NCBI RefSeq assembly: GCF_000321225.1
Contig: NW_004450324.1
Location: 1,854,872 to 1,918,871 of the forward strand
Source: Odobenus rosmarus divergens
Taxonomy: Eukaryota; Chordata; Mammalia; Carnivora; Odobenidae
Direction: 5' to 3'
Length of the DNA stretch: 64,000 nucleotides
Shown here: positions 33,830 to 45,985 of the stretch, one piece after another
Position numbering within the stretch: position 1 is the stretch's first letter
Layout: the number at the start of each line of letters is the position of its first letter
Position numbers and translations under genes: made by a program
Notes under the pieces: model-generated
Database searches by the model: none
Told to the model about the DNA's origin: nothing
The model's input: the letters and a program-made list of their open reading frames with translations, nothing else

Positions 33830-35436
33830 TTATTTATTTTTGACAAAAATTATGGATACTTAATGTACACAATGTGATGTTTTGATTCATGTATACATTG
33901 TGCAATGTTTACCACATGAAACAAATTAAACTATCCATCATCTCCCATAGTTACCTTTTGTGTGTGGGGTGAGAACACTTGAAATCTACTTTCTTAGCAA
34001 ATTTCAAGAATACAATATGTTATTATTAACTATAGACACTATGCTGCATAATTAGGTCTCCAGAACATATTCCTGTTGTAACTGAAAGTGTGTACTCTTT
34101 GATCAATATCACTACTTTTCCCATTCTACCTCTGTTACTAGGAGTTCAATTTTTTTCTTTTCCTTTTTCTTTTTTTTTTTTTTGAGATTCCACATATAAA
34201 TGAGACGATGTTGCATTTGCCTGTGTTTGGCTTATTTCACATAGAACCTGTCTTCCATGTTCATCTATATTGTTGCAAATGGCAGAATTTCCTTCTTTTT
34301 TTAGACTGAATAATAATCTATTGTATATTTTCTTTATTCATCTGTTGAGGGACTCTTAGGTTGTTTCCATATCTCGGATTTTGGGAATAATGCTGCAATG
34401 AACATGGGAATGCAGATATCTCTTCAGGATACTAATTTCATTTCCCTCTGATATATACACACATATATATATTGCTGAGTCATAGAGTTCAGTTCAATTT
34501 TTAATGTTTTAAGGAACCTCAGTAATGTTTTCCATGACTGCTACACAAATTTACATTTCCACCGGGAGTGTGCAAGTGTTCCCTTTCCTCCACATTCTTG
34601 CTGACACCAGTTCTCTTTCAACTTTTTGATACCTAACACACCTAACAGGTGTGATATGAAACCTCGTTGTGGTTTTTATATGTATTTCCCTGATGATTAG
34701 TGATGTTGAATGATTTTTTATAAACTGGTTGACCATTTATAAGTCTTCTTTGGAAAAATGTGTATTCAAGTCCTTTGCCTTTTTAATCTGTTTATTTGTT
34801 TTTTGGGCTATTGAATTGTGTAAGTTACTTATGTATTTTGGATATTAACCCCTTATCAGATATATGATTTGCAAATCTTTTCTCCCTTTTGTTCATTGTT
34901 TCCTTTGCTGATCAGAAACTTTTTAGTTTGATGTAGTCCCACTTATTTATTTTTGCTTTTGTGGCCTGTGCTCTTAGTGCCAATTCCAAAAAAAAGTCAT
35001 TGCAAGGCTAATATCAAGGAGTTTTTTCCTTATGTTTTCTTTTAGGAGTTCTATGGTTTCAGGTGTTACATTTAAATTTTTAATCCATTTTGAATTGACT
35101 CTTGCATATGGTGTAAGATAGGAGTCCAATTTCATTCTTTTGCATGTGACTGTCCAGTTTTCCCAACACCATTTATTGAAGACACTATCCTTTGGTGTGT
35201 TTGTTGAAAATTAGTTGAACATATATGCTTGGGTTTATTTCTAGGCTCTCTATATTGTTCCATTGATCTGTGTGTCTGTTTTTATGTCAGTACTATATTG
35301 TTTTGATTATTATAGCTTTGTAATATAGTTTGAAATCAGGAAGTATAATGACTCTAGCTGTGTTTCTTTCTCAAGATTGCTTTAGGTATTTGGGGTCTTT
35401 TGTGGTTCCATATGGTTTTTAGGATTGTTTGTTCTG

Positions 35437-35439
35437 GTT

Positions 35440-35499
<60 letters not shown>

Positions 35500-35728
35500 T
35501 CAAGATTTTACTTATTTATTTGAGAGAGAGAGAGAAAGAGAGTGCAAGTGGGGAGAGGAGCGGGGGGTGGGCAGGGAGGGAGGGGGAAAGAGTCTCAAGC
35601 AGACTCTGCCTTGAGTATGGAGCCCAACGTGGGGCTTAATGTGGGGCTCCATCCCAGGACTGTGAGATCATGACGTGAGCCAAAACCAAGAGCTGGATGC
35701 TCAACAAGTTGAGCCACCCAGGTGCCCC
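35437..35728 (-). mobile_element. SINEC with expanded (CTTT)n tail
   Basis: The head (GGGGCACCTGGGTGGCTCAA on the minus strand) ends at 35728, and the tail on the left has expanded into a long CTTT tract (35438-35500). The 11-bp repeat tgtttgttctg at 35426-35436 and 35729-35739 flanks it. It is inserted in old L1 ORF2. Confidence 0.92.
35438..35500. repeat. (CTTT)n microsatellite
   Basis: About fifteen CTTT units, nearly pure, seeded from the A-rich tail of the adjacent SINE. The length is likely to vary between individuals. Confidence 0.95.
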
Positions 35729-38182
35729 TGTTTGTTCTGTTTCTGTGAAAAATGCCATTGGAATTTTGATAGGGATTGCACTGAATATTTAGATCTCTTT
35801 GGGTGGAATGGACATTTCAACAGTGTTAGTTCTTCTAATCCATGAACATGGGTTATCTTTCCATTTATTTGTGTCATCTTCAATTTCTTTCATCAGTGTT
35901 TTATAGTTTTCAATGTACAGATCTTTCATCTCTTTGGTTAAATTTATTCCTAAGTATTTTATTCTTTTTGATGCTATGGTAAATGGGATTTTTTTCCTAA
36001 TGTATTTTTTGGATATTTCACTGCAAGTGTATAGAAATATAACTGGATTTTACATGTTGATTTTGTATTTTTCAGCTTTATGGAATTAATTTATTAATAG
36101 TTTTATTATTTATTAATAATATTACATTTATTAACATGTTTTAACAGCTTTTTTGCTAGAGTCTTTAGAGAATGCCATATAGAAGGTCATGCCCTCTGCA
36201 AAAAGATTGTTCCACATCTTCCTTTTCAAGGATAACTTTTATTTCTTTATCTTGTCTAATTGCCCTGACTAGGACTTCTAGTACAATAGGAGTGGGTTTT
36301 CTTGTCTTGTTCCTGATCTTGAAGGAAAAACTTCTAGGATTTTACCATTGAGCATGGTGTCAGTCAGTTGTTGGCTTGTCATATATGATCATTATTATTT
36401 GAGGTCTGTTCTTCTATTACCCACTTTGTTGAGAGTTCTTCTTTTTATCATGGAAGGATGTTGAAATTTGTTAAATGCTTTTACTGCATCTATTGAAGTA
36501 ATCATATGAATTTTATCTTTTATTCTATTAAGGTGGTGTATCATATTTACTGACTTGCATACACTGAACCATCTTTGCATCTTAAGGATAAATCCTACTC
36601 CATCATGGTATATGACCCTTTTAATGTACTGTTGAATTCAGTTTGCTGGTATTTTGCTGAGGACTTTTGCCTCTATGTTCATCAGGGATATTGGCGTATA
36701 ATTTTTTTTTTCTGCACAATGTCCCTGTCTGGCTTTAGTAACAGGGTAATGCTGGCCTCATGAGTTTGGAAGTGTTCCCTCCTCTTAAATTTTTTGGAAG
36801 AGTTTGAAAAGGATTAGTATTAATCCTTCTTTAAATGTTTGATAGATTTCCCCAGGAAGCAATCTGGCCTGGACTTTTCTTTGTTGGGAGACTTTGATTA
36901 GTGATTCAATCTTTTTACTTGTTATTAGTTTACAGTCCAAATTTGTATTTCTTCATGATTCAGTCCTGGTAGGTTGTATGTTTCTAGGAATTTATCCATT
37001 TCTTTTAGGTTACCCAATATGTTGGTGTTTAATTTTTCAAAGTAGTGACTTATTATTATTACTATCCTTAGTATTTCTGTGGTATCAGTTGTAGTGTCTC
37101 CTGTTTTATTTCTGATTTTATTTGAGTCTTCTTTCCTTTTTTATAGTTAGTCTAGCTAAAGATTTATCAGTTCTATGTATCTTTTCAAAACCCAACTCTT
37201 AGTATTGGTATTTTTCTATTGTCTTTCTAATCTCTATTTCATTTATTTCTAATTTTTGTTATTTCCTTCCTTCTACTAACTTTTGACTTAGATTGTTCTT
37301 ATTTTTCTCCTTAAGGTATAATGTTAGGCTGTTTATTTGAGATCTTTCTTTTTTCTTAATGTAAGCATTTATCACTATAAACTAGCCTCTTAGAACTGCT
37401 TTTGCTGCATCTCTGAAGTTTTGGTATGTTGTATTTCCATTTTTGTTTGTCTTAAGATATTTTTAAATATCCCCTCTGATATCTTCTTTGACACATTGGT
37501 TGTTCAGGAATGTGTTATTCAATCTCCACATATTTGTGACTTCTCCATGTTTCTTCCTGTTATTGATTTCTAGTTTCATAGCATTGTGGTAGGAAAAGAT
37601 ATGTGATATGATTTCAGTCAAGCTTCTTAAATTTGTAAGACTTGTTTTGTGGCCTAACATACAATCTATCCTGAAGAATGTTCCATTTGCACTTGAGAAA
37701 AACATATTCTGCTACTGGTCTGCAAAGTATGTGCAAGAAAGCTAATAGTTTTATGAGGGACTCTCTTTTATATGATGAGCTTCTTTTCTCTCGCTGCTTT
37801 CAAATTCTCTTTGTCTTTGATTTTTGACAGTGCTACTATAATGTATCGTGGTGAAGTCTTTTTTGGTTTAACCTGATTGGCGACATTTGAACTTCATGTA
37901 CCTGGTTGTTGACATCTTTCCTCAGATTTGGGAAGTTCTTAGCCATTATTTTTTTAAACAAGCTATCTGTCCCTTTCTTTCTTTTCCTTATGGGACTTCC
38001 ATAATGTGACTTTTGTTTTGCTTGATTGTGTCCTATAAGTCATATATAGGCTTTCTTCATTCCCTTTCATTCTTTTTCTTTATTTCTCCCCTGACTGGAT
38101 AATCTCAAATGACCTGTTTTAGAGCTCACTGATTCTTTCTTCGGCTTGACTGGGTTTCCTACTTAAGTTCTCATTTTTTTTT

Positions 38183-38873
38183 CATTGTCAATGACACTTT
38201 TATTATTGTTAATTTATAATTCCCATTTGCCATGATAGTCAAGCTTATTCAGAGAAATAAACCAGAAATAAACCATGATAGTCAAGCTTATTCAGAGAAA
38301 TAAACCAGAATTAAACCAAAATTTAATTACAGGAAACACTGTAAATATTCTTTCTCACATGATATCCAAGACTAAGTATCTATTCAAATACATTCAAAAA
38401 GCTGATGATATAAACTTTGGCAGTTTTCAAGAAACACTGGTCAATCCATAATTAAATCTCAATGCATCAGTTAACACCTGGGCACCTCTTGCAGTTAGCA
38501 TTGCATTAGATGCTTAAAGACAACGAGTTTGACTCAATAAACTTTAAAAATATATATTTAATACTTATAATATTATTCACGGAGTTCTTGGCAGAGTTAA
38601 GTATTTTGAGTTTTCTACTGTTGAGAAATTTGAGGTTCATGTTGTGTTTTTTTCAGTCCCAAAAGCTCCGTTTTGAGTTCTTCAGGCTTTGGTGGAATTT
38701 CAGGTATTGTCAGGTCCGGCCGGTAGTACCTGTGCACTGCTTCGGCCCCGGAGCACACGGTCAGGAGGCGGGCAGCGAACATTTTCAGGTAGGTGGCCAG
38801 GACACGCCGGTGGGCGTGGTCGGGGGGGCGCAGAATGCACTGGCGTTCGGCAGCGGGTCAGAGGGCAAGCGGC
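38183..38873 (-). pseudogene. UQCC6: Processed retrocopy of UQCC6 (C12orf73, BRAWNIN)
   Basis: UQCC6 is a mitochondrial inner-membrane microprotein of about 71 residues needed for complex III assembly. Here an intronless minus-strand copy reads from an internal methionine at 38782 (MFAARLLTVCSGAE, then HRYYRPDLTIPEIPPK, then ELKTELLGLK) to a TAG at 38615-38617, 55 codons. Upstream, TYLK lies in frame, but a 1-base loss separates it from PTGV, and the original start codon reads ACG. The stop replaces a codon near the normal C-terminus. GC-rich 5' leader, 3' UTR and A tail are present, flanked by aagttctcattttttttt at 38165-38182 and 38874-38891. Identification is from memory of the human protein. 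The lost start, shift and early stop make it a pseudogene. Confidence 0.85.
38230..38315. repeat. 43-bp tandem duplication in the retrocopy 3' UTR
   Basis: The stretch beginning CCATGATAGTCAAGCTTATT occurs at 38230 and again at 38273. It lies near the 3' end of the UQCC6 retrocopy. Whether the parent transcript has it too is not known from this window. Confidence 0.9.
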
Positions 38874-39229
38874 AAGTTCTCATTTTTTTTTTTTTAGTTC
38901 ACTCATTGTGTTCTTCAGCTCCAAAATTTCTGTTTGGTTCCTTTTTATATTTTCTATTTGTTGAACTTCTCATTTGTTCTTGTACTGTTTTCCTGATTTT
39001 GTTAAATTGTTTATCCCTTTCTCTTGTGGTTCTCTGAGCTTCTCTAGAATAGTTATTTTGAATTCTTTGTTGAGCATTTCATAGATCTCCATTTTTTGTG
39101 GTTACTGGAAGTGTTTTGTTTTTCTTTGGGTGGTGTCACATTTGTCTGATTCCTTGTGATCTTGGTAGCCTTGCATAGGAGTTTGCACATTTGAAGCAGC
39201 AGTCATCTCTTCCAGACTTTATAATTGAC

Positions 39230-40690
39230 TTTGGTTAGGAAAGATCTTCATTTGTGGGTAGGGGCATGCTGGAGCATGCTGTGGCCTCAGGTCTACTGGT
39301 GTGGGGCACCAAGTGTGGGGGCCTGTGGTTGGTCTGGATCTGGGGGGCAGGGGTGAATTGTTGGCTCAGGCAGCTGTGATGTGTGATATCAGCAATCCTT
39401 GTTGGTAGAGCTGTAGGGGGCTCCCAGTGGATACAAGAGCTGTTGGGGTTCTCAGCAGCACCTCCAAATTTCATGCCATGGAACCAGGGCAGGTGGCATT
39501 GGTGGCCAGAGCTAGGGGTGCACATAATCAATGGTGGGAGCTGGCTGCAGGTTCTTGTGTGGGGGCAGGGTGGCAGCAGGCACATGCACAGTGGCAAGGG
39601 CAGTGGCCAGTGGCAGGGGCTGAAGCCAAGTATGGATGCAGCAGGGCCCTAGGCCGTTGTTGTGTACTCAGGTGGCTGCAGGGACTAACCACAGGGGCAT
39701 GCACGGCAGTGGGGGCCAGTGATCGGAGTTGGAGCTGGTGGCATGCAGGTGGGAGGCATCAGGGTTTAGCTGTAGGCCCCTGTAGCAGGACAGGCCAGTG
39801 GCAAGAGTCCGGGCTGGCTCCGGGTACCAGAGCAGGTGCATGGTCCCGAGCTGGACTTGTGCACACACACAGTTGCAGAAGCTGCGGCTAGCAGTGGGTG
39901 GGGTGGCTTCGCTGGATCCCAGGCCTAGGCTGTTCAGAGTGATGTCGACTGGGGTGGCTCTGGTCAGGGTGGAGAGCAAGGAGGACCTCAGGCAGCTGGA
40001 GTCTGCAACCACAAAAATCTATGGGGCCGTCAGCAGTGAGAGCTGCAAGGGCCTGCAGCAGCTGTGTTCGCTGTTGGTCTCCTCAGCGGTAGAAGCTGTT
40101 GAGATCCACTGCAGAGCCGTCTCTTGGGCTCTCTGACGGGATCTTCAGCGATGACAGCTGGGAGAGTCCACAGCATCCATGAGTTCTGTTGAGAATCTCA
40201 GCAGTGAAGGCTGCGACGGTCCTCTGCAAAGCAGGCCACTGGGAACTAGGGTCGCTCCCACCACGTGGTTGACGTTGGTAGCCCCTGCCCTTCTTCTTGG
40301 TGCCCAGCCGTTTCTAGATGTCTCAGCTATGCCAGTCTCTAGATGGGGTGAGACTGAAGTGGGCCCTTCCTTGTAGTGCTTCAAATGCTGGGGAAGTGGT
40401 TGCTCACCCCGCTTTTCTTGTCCTAGTGAGAGGAGTTCCCTCTTGGTGCTGAGCTGTGTCAGCCTAGGGGATGGGCAGATGCGGGCAAAATGAAATAATT
40501 TTTATTCTTTTTATGTGGTCATTCTCAGGTTCTGTTTTGTTTTGTTTTTTTGCCCAACTGAGCTGTTGAAGTTTCTTAAGTGGACCCCTGAACTCGCCCA
40601 GAGCTATTTTTGTTCATGGAGAGCTAATTGTTGTTCTTTGTTGGAGGAACCAAGGTGGGGTCTCCTACGTTGCCACATTGGTGATGTCAC
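39230..40690 (-). promoter_or_regulatory. 5' UTR of the old L1 (ancestral promoter region)
   Basis: The segment is GC-rich against an AT-rich background and contains many GTGGCAG/GCAGGTGGC-like modules and scattered CpGs. It lies just upstream (in L1 sense) of ORF1-like sequence and ends near GCCACATTGGTGATGTCACT, the kind of sequence expected at an L1 5' terminus. In L1 families the internal promoter lies here. Any present activity is unknown. Open frames of up to 154 codons here are by-products of composition. Confidence 0.5.
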
Positions 40691-40878
40691 TTGGAGCTCA
40701 CCTCTTTAGATGGGGCATGCGCTCTTGCTTTCTATTTTGCTACAGTCTCCACTACTCCTTATTATTTTACACCTGTTCCCTTTATGTCACTCATTTATGC
40801 AACTTTCATGATTTCTGTAGGCATTTGAGTCCGTATTTCCTTCCATAGAGCAAAAAACTGATGAAGACTTATTTAAGG

Positions 40879-41039
40879 TAGTGGTTCTTAAACTTAAGCA
40901 TATATCAACATCGTCTGAGGAGTTTGTAAAAGTACTGATGGCTGGGCTCAACCCCCATTTTGTAGGTCTGAGGCAGGGTCTGAGATTCTTAGATGATGAA
41001 GATACTGCTCTTCCAGGGACCACACTTTGAGAACCACTG
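40879..41039. mobile_element. MER5A-like hAT DNA transposon
   Basis: The termini TAGTGGTTCTTAAACTT (left) and ACTTTGAGAACCACTG (right) are inverted repeats. The interior CATCGTCTGAGGAGTTTGTA, GGCTGGGCTCAACCCC and GTCTGAGGCAGGGTCTGAG follow MER5A. The flanking 8-mers atttaagg and ctttaaaa agree at 5 of 8 positions. Confidence 0.85.
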
Positions 41040-43960
41040 CTTTAAAATATTACTTCTCTGAGGGGTATCTATATCTTCATTCATTCATTCACTCATTCAT
41101 TTATATATTCAGTATTGCTTGCAAAGTACTTTGCTTTATACTGAAGATTCATTAGTGATCAAATATATACGGTTCTCATTTTGATAATCAGGCAAAATTT
41201 TAAAATTTTATCCATTTTGTACACAGATGTATAATTACAGATGTGAAGTGCTGTGAAGAGTATTCAGAATGACTTCCTTAAGGAATGACAGGAAGCTAAT
41301 CTATAGAGGCTAAGTAGGACTTGGTCAGACATATTAGAGAGGAGAGAGGAGCTTTCTAGGTCATAAGAAGAGCATGTGTAAAGCTAGGCAAAGCCATCTC
41401 CCAGATCTAAATGATGAGCCTCTGATGGGGGTTTCAGAGACTGTGGGAAATATTTCAGGTTGGGATACTTCCCAGTCATCATTCCAAGGAAGCAGGTGCT
41501 TATTCTGATCACTTCTGAGGCTGATTGTTTCCCAAACTGCAGAGTCTGGAGCCAGGAGCAAGGGAGCTGTCAGTCCTGGCAACCTCACCCATCAGTTCGA
41601 ATGAAGTGGGCAGCATACAGGAGCGTGGCAAAAGTTATTTTGAAATCCTGTTCCGGGGGAAATCCCAGGGGCATGTTGGAGACGCATTCCAATATCTCTC
41701 TCCTTTAGTTTCTGGGCCTTTGAGCATTGCTAGGAAAACAATTTTTTAAAAGATACCAACTGGAAGATCAGATCATCAAAATATCAGGCTCAGTTCACCT
41801 GTGCCTCTGCCTTGGCCCATCAGTCCTTTCAGCCCTCCTGGCATAAGCTGTCCGTGACACGGTTGTATGCTCACCCCTCCGGGTCCTATCCCCCCCTGCG
41901 CACCTGTGGCTGGTGACCTCCCACGTCATCTGTGGATTCTCTTTCTATGCCATCTGAAAGCATTTGTTTTTATTTCTTTGGCTTGTAACTCTTTCTCTTT
42001 ATTCTCAGATGTCTAAATGTAAAAGCATTTGTTTTTGTTTGCCTTCTGTCTTTCCTTTTCTCTTTTTGCCAAAATCTATAGACAAGAATGCCTTCTATTT
42101 AAAGAATATTGTCTTCTATATTTCTTCATCTATTTTCTTCTATTTATACCCACAAAATTCATTTGCAGATAAGAATATCTAATTCAGCTCTCCAAGCCTT
42201 TGTTTTCACTTTTTCCTTTGAGAAACTGGAAGGTTTTTGATGTTGGCAGCCACTGTTGTCTCTTTAAAGGCTGATTTGCTTTTTGCCTCTTCATTATTCC
42301 TCATGGATTGTCTTACATATTCCTTTTCTAATATAGCAGAATAGAATGTTCTTTGAGGTGCCTTCAGTTCTGAAATATTATTATTATAAGGAATTTGCTC
42401 CTCTTCCATATAAATTTTAATTGAATTTCCAGCTTTTAATAAATTAATTTTGGTTATTTTCATAGGATCATAAAAAAAAAGAATATGCCTTTCACTTACA
42501 TTTTATGACTTCTCTCCTACCTTGCAAATTAATTGCATCAGTGCTACTAGCCAACCTCTTTTTATGTGATTTTATTTTGGACTCAAAGTAGAGACCTAAA
42601 AATATGTCCTCTCCTAAATGTGTATCTTATACACTGATTTTAAATGTTTAACTTTGCAGGTTACTTTTGTTCCCCTTTTTTCTCAAGGTGGTGGAATCCT
42701 TATGCTATCTTTCTTGTATGCAGAAAGCATGGCAGAGCTTCAAGTAACTTTCTTCTTACGTATCTTTGGGGTATGTGCATGCATTTTGCAAATCCCATCT
42801 GTGTCCTTCCCTGTCCATACCTGTGCATTCTCTTTCTGATACAGGTCCCCTGGATCTTCCAGTATCTGAATGATAATCCAAAACTTTACCCAGGAATAAG
42901 CCTCCTAGACTCTTCTTTTCCTATTATACCATTTGGAGTAGATGCAAATCTGTCTCTAGTTTCCTTGTATCCAATAAACTTCTCTGTCTCTCTTGCCAAA
43001 TATGGTATATTCCACTTTTTAATTTTATGGTCTGATAGCACTGGCAATTCTGAGCTTCCTTACCCTGTTTGTATTATTTTTCCAGTTTAGTTATTTTTAT
43101 TTATTTGGTTAAGATTTCCTTTAACCTCACTCATTTTTTTTTTTTTTTTTGGATTCCTTGGGTTCCAACCTCACCTTCTGAGGATACTTTGATATTTTTC
43201 TCAATGCTCTTGAGAGCATTTTCTTTTCTCTCTCCCTCTGCCCAAGGATTTCAAGTGGAAAGTGTCATTATTCTCTGATAACTCGTAATGCATTCATATA
43301 ATTTTAAATTCTATTACTGGCAATCTTTATGTTGAACATGTTTTAATTCATATTTCTTGAATGGTCAAACACAAAAAACATAAAGATCTTTGACACTTGT
43401 CTATATAGGCTAAGGAATTTAGCAAATTTTAATTTCCCCTCATTTTATGAAAATGTATTCTAGTGTTATAATATCTAAACTTTCATTCAGATTATTTTTA
43501 AATCATTATTAACTTAGTACTGTGTCTTAATTTTTATTTTTAAAACATGTGTTTAGTTATATAGCCATATTATAACAGTTATCTTACTTAATCCTTTGTT
43601 TAGACATTTTCAATGCTAACTGTCCAGATTTTTCCAATCCTGAGTTCAATATTTTTATTCATCTCCAGATCAACTCCAATATATCTAATTTTATCAGAGA
43701 AATTCAGTCAAAATACCTAGGAATCTCTTATTGTTGAAGACTTCTAAGAAAGACAACTTGAATATGAATAGAGTTTTGAGGATAAAATTTTTCACCTTGA
43801 AAACTCTGCTAAGTGGAAAGGGTACAGATGTTCTTCAATGTATTAACTCTATAAGGGGTCCATCAATATAACAAAATATTATGATATTATTTTTCAAAAA
43901 AGAAAGAAATGAAAAGCTCTTCATATGTAATATGCAAAGATCTCCAGGTTATAACACTGA
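41040..43960. other. Unclassified intergenic DNA, purine-rich on the minus strand
   Basis: A (TCAT)n tract is at about 41077-41100. From about 41950 to 43280 the minus strand is purine-rich with several open stretches, the clearest at 42206-42463. I recognise no family. The stretch might be a decayed coding-derived copy or only compositionally biased DNA. Confidence 0.35.
42206..42463 (-). other. Open frame of 85 codons, unknown
   Basis: The predicted peptide is lysine- and glutamate-rich and predominantly hydrophilic, with segments such as YMEEEQIPYNNNISELK and LEKEYVRQSMRNNEEAK that look like part of an extended or helical protein. I do not recognise it. No acceptor or donor site stands out at its edges, and further E/K-rich pieces in other frames follow downstream on the minus strand to about 41950. 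It could be a fragment of a decayed gene copy or a chance frame in purine-rich DNA. Confidence 0.2.
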
Positions 43961-44470
43961 TAAGATGAAAACATCATGGTACATTGTACATCCATATTCA
44001 TAATAGCACTATTCACAACAGCCAACAGGTGGAAGCAACCCAAGTATCCTTCCAGGAATAAATGGATAAACAAAATGTGGTTGTATGTGTATACATACAA
44101 TAGAATATTATTCAGCCTTAAAAGGAAGAAAAATTCTGACACATACTACAGCATGGATGAACCTTGAGGGCAGTATGCTAAACGAAATAAGCCAGTCACA
44201 AAGAAACAAATACTGATTCTACTTATATGAGATACTTAGAGTAGTCAAACTCATAGAAACAGAAAGTAGAATGGTAGTTGCCTGGGACTAGAGAAAGGGG
44301 GAATGGGTAGTTGTTGTTTAACGGGTACAGGGTTTCAGTTTTACCAGATGAAAAGTTCTGGAGATGGGTTGCGCAATAATGTGACTGTACCTAACACTAC
44401 TAACCTGTATACTTAGAAATTGGCTAAGATGGTAAATGTTATGGCATATGTTTTTACCACAATAAGGAAG
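43961..44470 (+). mobile_element. Old L1 3' end (L1MB/MC-like)
   Basis: ORF2-end and 3' UTR landmarks in order: CATAATAGCACTATTCACAA, GGATAAACAAAATGTGGTTG, GAATATTATTCAGCCTTAAA, CATGGATGAACCTTGAGGGC, GTTGCCTGGGACTAGAGAAA, AATGTGACTGTACCTAACAC. It is 5'-truncated. Confidence 0.85.
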
Positions 44471-44898
44471 ATATGGTACAGAGTATAGAAACTATGAGGT
44501 TAAAAAAATGGGTCAAAAAATTTAGATGTATCTGTAATTGCTTGAATATGCACAAACAATATAGTATACACAGGAATGTGTCAATAGAGTTGTAAGTGGG
44601 TAGAAGTTTTGAACAGACAGATGTGGGAACCAGCATCAGGAGGGATATTTTTCACTAGATACTTTTTAAAATCTTCTCTTTTTCAACTATGAGAATGTAT
44701 TACTAATTCATTAAAAAAACAAACAAACCAACCAACCAAAACAGTGAGTAGATGATGTTGACATATATGGCCCCCAAATCAGTCTCTTACTTCTTAGTAG
44801 AGGAGGCTGTGTATCTGATGGGGAAGGAAGGCCCTCTTGGAGGCTCCGTTCTCAGTGTTCAAAAATGTTTCTTTTTACTGATAAAGCCTGTTTATTGG
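44471..44898. other. Unclassified intergenic DNA
   Basis: No gene or named repeat. A short (AACC)n-like tract follows an A-run at about 44712-44740. Confidence 0.4.
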
Positions 44899-45400
44899 CT
44901 GTGGTAGGCAGAATAATCCTCCCCCCCCCCCACAAAGATGTCCTCACCCTGATATCTGGAACCTGTGAATATGTTACTTTACATGGCAAGGGGGAATTAA
45001 GGTTACTAATCAGCTGAATTTAAGATAGAGAGGTTATTCTGGATTATCTTGTGATTTCCTTATCATCACAAGGGCTCTTAAAAGGGGAAGAGAGAGGCAG
45101 GGGAGGAAAGTAGAGTAATGTGATGTCAGAAAGACGCTACCTACTGTTGCTGGCTTTGAAGGAGGAGGCAGGAGGCTGTAGTCCAAGAATGCAGGAGCCT
45201 CTCTAGAAGCTGGAAAAGGCAAGGAGACAAATGCTTCTTGAGAATTTGCAGAAGATATGCAGACTTTCCAACACCTTGATTTTAGCCCAATGAGACCTGG
45301 GTAGAACTTCTGACCTGTAGAACTGTAAGGTAATAAATTTGCATTGTTTTACTGTGCTAAGTTTGTGGTCATTTGTTATAGCACTAGTGGGATATAGTGG
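44899..45400 (+). mobile_element. LTR-like repeat (MaLR/MLT1-like)
   Basis: Starts GTGGTAGGCAGAATAATCCT, continues AAAGATGTCCTCACCCTGAT, GAACCTGTGAATATGTTACT, TTATCATCACAAGGGCTCTT and TCTAGAAGCTGGAAAAGGCA. It ends with CCAGT/TAGAACTGTAAGGTAATAAA-type poly(A)-signal sequence and GTTTGTGGTCATTTGTTATA. A polyC run (about 44924-44934) is internal. The general class is clear, the subfamily is not. Confidence 0.65.
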
Positions 45401-45834
45401 TTATGGAGTGGGCTGAGGAGGGGACCGGGAACAAAATAATCAAACTTGAATAGTTTCTCTAAAAATCTAAGTATTTATTCATTTCCTGAATTAAATTTGG
45501 ATAAAGATGAAAAAAGGAAATCCCCATGAATATTGGCACATCATGACCTCTTCTTTAACACAGGAAAGGACTGAAATCAGAGTGATTCTTACTTTGAAAG
45601 GAACGTATTTTTCTATTTTCCTAATTGTGGGATTCCTCTTTTCCTTCATCCAGGAAACGAAACGAAACAAACAAACCCAAAACTACCATTACTAATCAGA
45701 AAATAGAAAATACAAGAGAACAAAAACCACTCTTGAAATTAAACACAAATCAAGACATGCCTAGGTAAGGATTTTTTCCCCCACAAATTTAGCTATTTTG
45801 GAATTCTTCCTTGGTGTCTCGCACAAAGCTTTAA
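45401..45834. other. Unclassified intergenic DNA
   Basis: Nothing recognised. A 62-codon frame at 45507-45695 has no known motif. Confidence 0.35.
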
Positions 45835-45985
45835 CTCCCAAAACCACCATATCAAGTAGTTATGATTAGTGTTCCCATTTTATAGATGATAATCCCAAGA
45901 TTAAAATAGTTGAACAATTTTTTCAACCTAATCTGTTTGAATCTATGCCTGTTGATGTAAGGGCCCATGTTCTTAGCCACCAAGG
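45835..45985 (-). repeat. MIR SINE fragment
   Basis: Blocks GTGTTCCCATTTTATAGATG, CCCAAGATTAAAATAGTTGA and CCCATGTTCTTAGCCACCA fit the reverse complement of MIR including part of its head. Confidence 0.6.

Larger units (their letters stand above)
33830..40690 (-). mobile_element. Old L1, nearly full length including 5' UTR
   Basis: On the minus strand the 5' UTR occupies about 39230-40690. The ORF1 / 5'-region follows (about 37880-38165 and 38896-39230), then ORF2 (about 34500-37720) and the 3' UTR down to about 33830. Endonuclease (37463-37705, GTFFRIDCMLGHKTSL) and reverse transcriptase (36395-36580, [20 protein letters not shown]) fragments are readable but broken. Two insertions interrupt it: a minus-strand SINE (35437-35728) and a UQCC6 retrocopy (38183-38873). 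ORF1 and the start of ORF2 appear shortened. Confidence 0.8.

Noticed and set aside
38510..39037. 175-codon plus-strand open frame
   Set aside because: It runs antisense across the UQCC6 retrocopy and the old L1, so it is a shadow of those elements.
39427..39891. 154-codon open frame and overlapping frames on both strands
   Set aside because: The sequence is the GC-rich, GTGGCAG-repeated 5' UTR of an old L1. Low stop frequency there follows from composition.
42644..43090. 148-codon plus-strand frame with hydrophobic stretches
   Set aside because: Pyrimidine-rich DNA easily gives hydrophobic frames. No domain, splice site or homologue is known to me.
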